In this document: positions 14,922 to 19,499 of the stretch, piece after piece
Numbering within the stretch: the stretch's first letter is position 1
How the letters are laid out: every line of letters starts with the position of its first letter
Origin: Tidjanibacter sp.
GTDB lineage: Bacteria; Bacteroidota; Bacteroidia; Bacteroidales; Rikenellaceae
NCBI GenBank assembly: GCA_017630115.1
Contig: JAGBVY010000156.1
Coordinates: forward strand, 1 to 19,499
DNA length: 19,499 nucleotides
Reading direction: 5' to 3'
Position numbers and translations under genes: made by a program
The notes under the pieces: generated by a model
Told to the model about the DNA's origin: nothing
The model's database searches: none
The model's input: only the letters and a program-made list of their open reading frames with translations

Positions 14922-15338
14922 ATGAAGAAACTCGTACTTACTCTTGCAGTTGCTTTGTTTGCAATCTGCTCGGCTTCGGCCAACAATTATGTAGCCAATG
15001 ACGCTGCTATCGACGCATTGGTAGAGAACTCGGTTGAGATGGTTATGACCGCAGAGGCTGATATGGCTCCCGCCGCTCCCGCTGCTGCCTACGTTTCGGC
15101 AGGCAAAGACCCCGTTGTAGCTGCTGTTTTGGCTTGGGTACTTGGCTGGCCCGGCGTTCACCGCTACTACCTCGGCACCGCTCCTTGGATGGTTCTTCCC
15201 TATTTCCTCACCGGTGGTGGTTTCGGCGTAGTTTACGTTGTGGACGCAGTGCTTATTACCATTGATGCTCTCGAAAATAGAATCAACCCCGCATACATCA
15301 ACAACGAGAGGATTTTTATGTGGGCCGACCTTATCTAA
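14922..15338 (+). CDS. Small exported TM2-domain protein
   Basis: The 138-residue product has a signal peptide (MKKLVLTLAVALFAICSASA, 1-20), a short acidic and Ala/Pro-rich segment, then a TM2-like membrane hairpin: KDPVVAAVLAWVLGWPGVHRYYLG, a turn, and a second hydrophobic segment ending VDAVLITIDAL. TM2 proteins carry two membrane helices joined by a short turn and are of largely unknown biochemical role. It has its own promoter and is followed by a strong terminator, so it is probably monocistronic. The Pro-Gly-x-x-x-x-Tyr-x-Gly pattern is shared with the two proteins at 17041 and 17849, suggesting a common theme in this region. Confidence 0.8.
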   Translation: MKKLVLTLAVALFAICSASANNYVANDAAIDALVENSVEMVMTAEADMAPAAPAAAYVSAGKDPVVAAVLAWVLGWPGVHRYYLGTAPWMVLPYFLTGGGFGVVYVVDAVLITIDALENRINPAYINNERIFMWADLI

Positions 15339-15349
15339 TAGCGACCTCT

Positions 15350-15416
15350 TTGGTTTAGATAGTAAACCAACTACTCTGCGGGGCGTAGGGCACGACAGCC
15401 CTCGCCCCGCAATTTT
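15350..15416 (+). terminator. Double hairpin terminator after the TM2 gene
   Basis: First hairpin: TTGGTTTA (15350-15357) with TAAACCAA (15363-15370), 8 bp. Second: TGCGGGGCG plus AGGGC (15377-15391, one bulged T) with GCCCT plus CGCCCCGCA (15398-15411), 14 bp, followed by ATTTTC. The second is a typical intrinsic terminator; the role of the first is unclear. Confidence 0.8.
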
Positions 15417-15455
15417 CTTGTAATTCAGACAACTGGCAACTAATAACTCAAAACT

Positions 15456-15794
15456 ATGGCCAAGGTACTAACACTAAAATTTATTGACGGCTCTTCGAAA
15501 GAAAACGAAGTAACGGGCGAAGATATGGGTGGCGAGGATGTATTCTACATCCCCTTGAAAAAACTCTCACGCGGCAGAATCAAATGGGACACCCCACACT
15601 ACATCTATATGCACCACTTTGTCAATGTGGTAGAGGTGGGCGATGACTATGTAGAGTTGGATATTATCAACTGGCGTGGAGGTACAAATGGAAGCTACAA
15701 GCTCTACAATGGCGACAACAAAGGCTACAACTACTACTTTGGCGAATGGAACTACTACTTCTCCGTTGAGCTGCTAATGTGGGATGAGGAGTAG
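15456..15794 (+). CDS. Hypothetical 112-residue cytoplasmic protein
   Basis: I do not recognise this family. The product has no signal peptide or membrane segment. The N-terminal half is beta-like (MAKVLTLKFIDGSSKENEV; YIYMHHFVNVVEVGDDYVEL), and the C-terminal half is rich in Trp, Tyr and Asn (NWRGGTNGSYKLYNGDNKGY, then YFGEWNYYFSVELLMW), with an acidic end. It begins 40 bp after a terminator, so it needs its own promoter, but I see no TAnnTTTG box. It ends 51 bp before the LolA-like gene. The ATG at 15456 is the only good start. It reads as a real gene because its frame is clean and its composition protein-like. Confidence 0.65.
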   Translation: MAKVLTLKFIDGSSKENEVTGEDMGGEDVFYIPLKKLSRGRIKWDTPHYIYMHHFVNVVEVGDDYVELDIINWRGGTNGSYKLYNGDNKGYNYYFGEWNYYFSVELLMWDEE

Positions 15795-15845
15795 CCCCGC
15801 TTGCGTACCCGAAAAGAGATTAAAAACAGAACAAAAGAGAAGAAA

Positions 15846-16565
15846 ATGAGCACAAAAAGGTTTGTTATATTGCTCAGTGTGTGGGCTTTGTCGTCAATGG
15901 TGGCAATGGGTCAGATGCGTCTTTCGGTGGATGTCAAGACGGTGCAGGTGGCCTCAGGCAAGAAGGTAACCACCGAGCGCTCGCTCTACCTCAACCCCGA
16001 CGGACGCTTGGTGGCCGAACAGCATAGCCCCACCCATTTGGTAACCCTCTCCAACTCATTGGGCGAGGTGCGTATATACGACCCTGCAACCAACCAACTC
16101 GCCGTTATGAACGACAAGCAGATGGCTTCGAGCAAAGAGCTTGTGGCGATGTTCGCCTCGGGTAGCTATGTCGATATGGCCCTGCCTCTGTATGGCTACC
16201 GCCAGAGCGACTCCCGCAGTGAGGAGGGTGTGCTCATCAAGACCTTCACCCCCACCGCCACGAGCGCCATTGCCAAGGTGGAGTTGGTATTCCAAAACCA
16301 CCTGCCCATCTGTATGATTTACCTCAACGCCAAGGGCACCCCCATCCGTAAGCTCTACTTCTCGCGCTACAACTACGAGCGCATACCTATGCCTATGCGT
16401 ATTACGGAGATTGAATACACCTCCGAGCGCGATTCGCTTGTCAGGCTGAGCACATATAGCAATCTGCTCTTCGATGCAGATGCATCGTCGGAGATGTTTG
16501 ACTACAAAGTACCCGCCGACGCCATACGCACCGAGGTGGACCCCAAGACGTTGTTTGGGAAATAA
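15846..16565 (+). CDS. Exported LolA-like protein
   Basis: The 239-residue product has a signal peptide (MSTKRFVILLSVWALSSMVA, then MGQ) and a run of antiparallel beta strands: QMRLSVDVKTVQVASGKKVT, LYLNPDGRLVAEQ, LGEVRIYDPATNQLAVMNDK, a helical AFSG-type segment, then KVELVFQNHLPICMIYLNAK. That pattern resembles LolA/LolB-fold outer-membrane lipoprotein carriers, but this is a fold-level guess and it may be a distinct periplasmic family. I start at ATG 15846 rather than TTG 15801 because that places the signal peptide at the N terminus. It heads the tight cluster with the YidD-like and TPR-membrane genes. Confidence 0.65.
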   Translation: MSTKRFVILLSVWALSSMVAMGQMRLSVDVKTVQVASGKKVTTERSLYLNPDGRLVAEQHSPTHLVTLSNSLGEVRIYDPATNQLAVMNDKQMASSKELVAMFASGSYVDMALPLYGYRQSDSRSEEGVLIKTFTPTATSAIAKVELVFQNHLPICMIYLNAKGTPIRKLYFSRYNYERIPMPMRITEIEYTSERDSLVRLSTYSNLLFDADASSEMFDYKVPADAIRTEVDPKTLFGK

Positions 16566-16594
16566 ACGACGACCGTCAACCGACAACCGACCAA
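16566..16594. repeat. Inverted copy of the GGTCGGTTGACGG repeat family
   Basis: The reverse complement reads GGTCGGTTGTCGGTTGACGG followed by TCGTCGT, the same family as 95-183 but in the opposite orientation. It fills most of the 44-bp spacer between the LolA-like and YidD-like genes, and begins right after the TAA stop of the former. Confidence 0.65.
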
Positions 16595-16609
16595 AGTAAA
16601 AAGATAACA

Positions 16610-17044
16610 ATGTACGAGAGAACGATAAAAGCAGCGTTGCTCGCTATGATTTTGGTCGCCTGTGGCACCTATGGTGCTACGGCGCAACCCCAGAGCGATA
16701 GGGAGCTTCTACGCAAAGCCCACAGCAGCACGAGCCAAAGCGAGCCAACAAAGGTGGCCTACGGCATTGAGCCGGGCCGCCAGACCCTCTCGCCAATCTA
16801 CCACCTAGCAAGCAGCGCTCTGTGGGTGTGGGAGAGCTTTGTAGCCCCAGAGGTGTGCGCCCCGGGTGGCTATGCCGACTCCAACACTGCCTACTACAAA
16901 TCATTGTGGCGTGAGTATGGCCCTCTGCTGGCTCTGCCTATGGGTTTCGACCGTATGGTGCGTAACACCAAGATTGGTCGCGCCTCCACCCCCACAAACC
17001 CGCAAGGAGTCATCGAAGACGACCCCAAACGCTATCAGAAATGA
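16610..17044 (+). CDS. Exported YidD-like protein lacking the usual cysteines
   Basis: The 144-residue product has an N-terminal export signal with a possible lipobox (LVAC, C18), a variable segment, then LSPIYHLASSALWVWESFVA, PEVC, and YYKSLWREYGPLLALPMGFDRMVRN. This resembles the order of the YidD family (a hydrophobic LISP-type helix, a C-x-P-S-C-S-x-Y segment, then FGxxKGxxLxxDRLxRCN), a small factor that aids YidC/Sec membrane insertion. The match is partial: only one of the usual cysteines (in PEVC) is present, and the final RC is RN. It therefore looks like a diverged relative, identified by pattern only. Its stop overlaps the next start as ATGA (17041-17044), implying translational coupling. 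Confidence 0.6.
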   Translation: MYERTIKAALLAMILVACGTYGATAQPQSDRELLRKAHSSTSQSEPTKVAYGIEPGRQTLSPIYHLASSALWVWESFVAPEVCAPGGYADSNTAYYKSLWREYGPLLALPMGFDRMVRNTKIGRASTPTNPQGVIEDDPKRYQK

Positions 17045-17916
17045 AACGAGCCCTACGCCATATAACACTCCTTGGGGCCACCCTGCTAATGTCGTTGGCC
17101 ACCGCCCACGCCCAACGAACGGCTCGGGCCGACTACGACTTTGGCAACTACCTATTGGGCAAGGGACTTATGCGTGAGGCCTCAGCCCTCACCTCCTCGC
17201 TCGGCAATGACTACACCCCCGAGGCGCTCGACACTATGCGCTACCTGAGAGGGTGGACTCTCTACCACCAGCGCCAATTTGCCCCTGCCGCCAAGGCCTT
17301 TGCCGAGGTGGGAGAGAGTTCGACATTCTACCCCAAGAGCGCTCTATTTGGTGCAGTATGCCACCTCGAAAGTGGCTCTACCGAGGAGGCCCTGCGTAGG
17401 CTCAACTCCTTCGCCCAAACCCCTATGGCTCAACCCTATCGCGAAATACTTGATATGCAACGTGGAGCTATCGCACTCATCGAGGGCGACAGGGAGCTCT
17501 ACCACCACTACCAACAATCCTTCACCTACACCGACAACATCCTCCGTGGGGAGCAGCGCCGACTCGACGAGATTGCCGCCTCACAAGTTCGCGCCCCCAA
17601 GAAGTGGGTTGCAGGCCTTGCCTCGGCTGTTGTGCCGGGCTTGGGTCAGATTTATGCTGGCAATGTGGGCGAGGGTGTGGCGACATTCCTTATGGTGGGA
17701 GCTTTCACAGCCCTAACGGTGGATAGTTGGAACAAAGCAGGCACTCCCGCCAACTGGCGCACCATAGCCTACGGCAGCGTGGCCTCACTACTCTATATTG
17801 GCAACATTTTCGGCAGCGTAGCCTCCGTAAAAATATACTACCAGAATTTTGAAAAGCTCAATCACGAGGCTGTTATGTACAGCATTCATATTCCTCTGCG
17901 TGCCATTTTCGACTAA
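17041..17916 (+). CDS. TPR protein with C-terminal TM2-like membrane hairpin (paralogue 1)
   Basis: The 291-residue product has a signal peptide (about 1-24, ending TAHA before Gln), TPR-like helical pairs (about 30-165; for example ALDTMRYLRGWTLYHQRQFA and SALFGAVCHLESGSTEEALR), a linker, then membrane segments with KWVAGLASAVVPGLGQIYAG (about 188-207) and a later hydrophobic stretch ending in IFGSVASVKIYY. The PGLGQIYAG turn matches that of the downstream gene (PGVGQFYAG) and recalls the TM2 protein at 14922. The start overlaps the YidD-like stop by 4 nt. Its last 68 bp also encode, in another frame, the signal peptide of the next gene. A periplasmic TPR scaffold anchored in the inner membrane is my inference; the function is unknown. 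Confidence 0.75.
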   Translation: MKRALRHITLLGATLLMSLATAHAQRTARADYDFGNYLLGKGLMREASALTSSLGNDYTPEALDTMRYLRGWTLYHQRQFAPAAKAFAEVGESSTFYPKSALFGAVCHLESGSTEEALRRLNSFAQTPMAQPYREILDMQRGAIALIEGDRELYHHYQQSFTYTDNILRGEQRRLDEIAASQVRAPKKWVAGLASAVVPGLGQIYAGNVGEGVATFLMVGAFTALTVDSWNKAGTPANWRTIAYGSVASLLYIGNIFGSVASVKIYYQNFEKLNHEAVMYSIHIPLRAIFD

Positions 17917-18691
17917 GGGACAAGGGGCAATCGATGAGGCCGACCTGAGAGCGCTGGCTCTGGAACGCTCAATCTACACCACCACATCGCCCTTTGAACA
18001 AAGTGGACTACTGATGGAGAAGTACTACCTGAGAAAGGGACAGGGACTCTACACCGAGGCTCTGGGGGAGCTTGCACGCATACACGCCTACACTCTGGGC
18101 GAGAAGATAGGCAACTACTACTACGAAAAATCCCTCTGCCACTACCTCTTGGGCGACTTCACCCAAGCACTCGCCACCACCAAGGAGGCCTCTTTCTACA
18201 TAGCCCCCGCCGACACCACCTCGCTCAGAGAACTACATCTTATTGAGGCACTTGCAGCAGCACAATGTGGCCAGTGGCAACGCTCCGCCGAGGCTGCACG
18301 AGGTTTCATTGAGTGCGATAGCACCCTATCGCCACAACAACGCCAAGAGAGCCTCACCCAGCTCGAAAAGCTCTACGCCTCAACGCCCAAGCTACGCAAT
18401 CCTATGGTGGCGTGGTGGCTCAGTATGATTCCGGGAGTGGGACAATTCTATGCTGGCGAGTGGTTTAGTGGCACAGTGTCGATGGTGGTCAATGGAGCAC
18501 TCATTGGCTTCACAGCAGCCGAGTGGATGGCCGGCGAGTGGCTTAGTGGTTGGATTGTGGGGTGCGGAGGCCTCAGCACCACCTATTTCGTCGGACAAGA
18601 GAGGGCTCGCCACCTTGTGGAGCAGCGCAACCGAAGAGTCATCAACCAGTATAACGAGAAAATCAAAGCGATTCTACTACCCAACGACTAA
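17849..18691 (+). CDS. TPR protein with C-terminal TM2-like membrane hairpin (paralogue 2, TTG start)
   Basis: The 280-residue product has a signal peptide (MKSSITRLLCTAFIFLCVPF, then STKGQG), TPR-like helices (about 30-175; YTEALGELARIHAYTLGEKI, SLCHYLLGDFTQALATTKEA), then NPMVAWWLSMIPGVGQFYAG and a second hydrophobic segment, ending in a basic tail. The layout parallels the upstream gene, so the two are likely paralogues. The start must be TTG 17849: the frame is closed by a TAA at 17828-17830, no ATG follows before the signal peptide ends, and a later GTG would destroy the signal. This gives a 68-nt overlap with the upstream gene. It ends convergent with the WbqC gene, the stop codons overlapping. 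Confidence 0.75.
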   Translation: MKSSITRLLCTAFIFLCVPFSTKGQGAIDEADLRALALERSIYTTTSPFEQSGLLMEKYYLRKGQGLYTEALGELARIHAYTLGEKIGNYYYEKSLCHYLLGDFTQALATTKEASFYIAPADTTSLRELHLIEALAAAQCGQWQRSAEAARGFIECDSTLSPQQRQESLTQLEKLYASTPKLRNPMVAWWLSMIPGVGQFYAGEWFSGTVSMVVNGALIGFTAAEWMAGEWLSGWIVGCGGLSTTYFVGQERARHLVEQRNRRVINQYNEKIKAILLPND

Positions 18692-19269
18692 GGCAACACC
18701 TTACCCTCGTTGAAGAGCAAATCGAGCAACGAGCAGTTGCTCTGGAAGGGTACACGTTCCGAAAAGACCTGCCAATAGGGCGCATCGGACTCACGAACAC
18801 CAAGGAAATTGTGCCCCCTTAAATCCACGTCCCCCTCACCTGCAACAATATAGCGCTCCGAGTAACGGAGCTGACTCTCTATACCCTCTATGCGTCGCAG
18901 AACCTCCAAAAGCTCACGATTCATATCGTAGAGGAAGTCGTAACGACGCTCGAAGAAAGGCTCAAAATGGTGGGCAAAATAGTCGTAGTAGGGAGAAGAT
19001 TTGTAGGCCGAACGTATGGCCACAGCGTGCTGATGTTGCCAACGTTTGGAGTAGTCGAGCCTCATATCCCTCACAGCGCATTTGTGGATACTTGCACCCT
19101 TTACCACATTGGCCGTTAGCGACATACGACCATCGGCAGTGGCTATCTCAGTACGGTTGCGACAAGTCTGCTTGATGTAGTGCTCGCCCACATCAATCAC
19201 CGCATCGGGGCTCAGTGCCTCGCGCCACCACTCCAACGAGCCAAAATATGCCAAGGGAAGAATCTTCAT
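18688..19269 (-). CDS. WbqC-family protein
   Basis: The 193-residue product carries the family signatures LPLAYFGSLEWW at the N terminus, CRNRTEIATADGRMSLTANV, WQHQHAVAIRSAYKSSPYYD and a C-terminal VFSERVPFQSNCSLLDLLFN. WbqC-like proteins are linked to O-antigen and polysaccharide gene clusters in some bacteria, but their reaction is unsettled; some may be amino-sugar acyltransferases. No polysaccharide genes are adjacent here. The ATG at 19269 lies 7 nt after a TACCTTTG -7 box, so the mRNA may be nearly leaderless. Its stop (18688-18690) overlaps the stop of the convergent TPR gene (18689-18691), leaving no room for a terminator between them. Confidence 0.85.
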   Translation of the reverse strand: MKILPLAYFGSLEWWREALSPDAVIDVGEHYIKQTCRNRTEIATADGRMSLTANVVKGASIHKCAVRDMRLDYSKRWQHQHAVAIRSAYKSSPYYDYFAHHFEPFFERRYDFLYDMNRELLEVLRRIEGIESQLRYSERYIVAGEGDVDLRGHNFLGVRESDAPYWQVFSERVPFQSNCSLLDLLFNEGKVLP

Positions 19270-19276
19270 AACGCCA

Positions 19277-19284
19277 CAAAGGTA
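19277..19284 (-). promoter_or_regulatory. -7 box TACCTTTG of the WbqC gene
   Basis: The complement of 19277-19284 reads TACCTTTG, an exact TAnnTTTG match 7 nt before the ATG. No TTTG is visible about 20 nt further upstream, where heptamer repeats begin. Confidence 0.5.
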
Positions 19285-19290
19285 AGAAAA

Positions 19291-19323
19291 AATTGAGAGA
19301 TGAGAGTTGAAAATTGAAAATTA
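19291..19323. repeat. AATTGAG/AATTGAA heptamer array
   Basis: AATTGAG, a diverged AGATGAGAGTTGAA stretch, then AAATTGAAAATT form the same AT-rich module seen at 4806-4830. It is followed in the same order by GGG-rich 9-mers. Confidence 0.6.
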
Positions 19324-19334
19324 AAAGGGAGGTT

Positions 19335-19364
19335 GGGGAAGTTGGGGAAGTTGGGGATATAGGG
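19335..19364 (+). repeat. GGGGAAGTT 9-mers with G-quadruplex pattern
   Basis: GGGG (19335-19338), GGGG (19344-19347), GGGG (19353-19356) and GGG (19362-19364) are each separated by 5 nt. This satisfies the canonical intramolecular quadruplex pattern, with a further GGG at 19327-19329. Confidence 0.75.
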
Positions 19365-19381
19365 CATATAAGACCTATATG

Positions 19382-19417
19382 CTGGGTTTACTGGGTTTAC
19401 TGGGTTTACTGGGTCTT
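19382..19417. repeat. Tandem CTGGGTTTA 9-mers
   Basis: CTGGGTTTA occurs at 19382, 19391 and 19400, followed by CTGGGTCTT (19409-19417). Directly after come TTCTCCCAG units (19425-19433, 19434-19442), whose CCCAG complements CTGGG, so the array can fold into hairpins. Confidence 0.75.
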
Positions 19418-19459
19418 CTTAGTTCTCCCAGTTCTCCCAGTCCTCTCAGCGGTCAGCTC

Positions 19460-19499
19460 TGCGCCTTTGGCGCAACTAACCTCTCCTGCCCCCTTGGGG
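19460..19499. repeat. Hairpin plus right-end copy of the window-edge repeat
   Basis: TGCGCC (19460-19465) and GGCGCA (19469-19474) form a 6-bp stem. ACTAACCTCTCCTGCCC (19474-19490) then repeats the first 17 bases of the window, and CCCC TT GGGG ends it. The element continues past the window edge. Confidence 0.6.

Overview
The window looks like chromosomal DNA of a member of the Bacteroidota, probably order Bacteroidales. The evidence is -7 promoter boxes of the form TAnnTTTG ahead of several genes, few Shine-Dalgarno sites, a Bacteroidota-type topoisomerase IV pair, a lipoprotein Dcp peptidase, a WbqC-family protein and moderately high GC. An Alistipes/Rikenellaceae relative would fit, but that is a guess from general features.

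Layout. 1-366 is a repeat-rich intergenic stretch ending in a long palindromic element. 367-3992 (minus) holds murI and ftsK, coupling glutamate supply for peptidoglycan to division and chromosome segregation. 4179-4811 (plus) is a lone membrane-anchored coiled-coil protein of a type I associate with Bacteroidota prophages. 4812-5142 is a mosaic of short tandem repeats, a bidirectional terminator and a second copy of the palindromic element. 5073-11375 (minus) is a housekeeping run: plsC, parE, parC, aroK. 11376-11711 is a divergent, repeat-filled spacer. 11712-14733 (plus) is fabD-dcp. 14922-15338 encodes a secreted TM2-type protein and ends at a strong terminator. 15456-18691 (plus) is a cluster of a small orphan protein, a LolA-like exported protein, a degenerate YidD-like protein and two paralogous TPR plus membrane-hairpin proteins, the last three with overlapping or tightly packed frames. 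18688-19269 (minus) is a WbqC-family protein. 19270-19499 is again repeats, ending in the motif that begins the window.

How things work together. The left half is core biology: peptidoglycan (murI), chromosome segregation and decatenation (ftsK, parE/parC), shikimate and phospholipid/fatty-acid synthesis (aroK, plsC, fabD). The right half is envelope-oriented, and most of its products carry export signals. I see no defence system, CRISPR array, integrase or transposase.

The most unusual material is in the intergenic DNA. It is assembled from recurring 7-bp and 9-bp tandem modules and a roughly 125-bp long palindrome present twice, whose arms differ between copies by compensating base changes. 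One copy supplies the last ~22 codons of aroK, the other directly abuts the ftsK stop codon, and a third repeat family supplies the stop of the 4179-4811 gene. The second notable feature is the envelope cluster, in which the signal peptide of one gene is encoded, from a TTG start, inside the 3' end of its paralogue.
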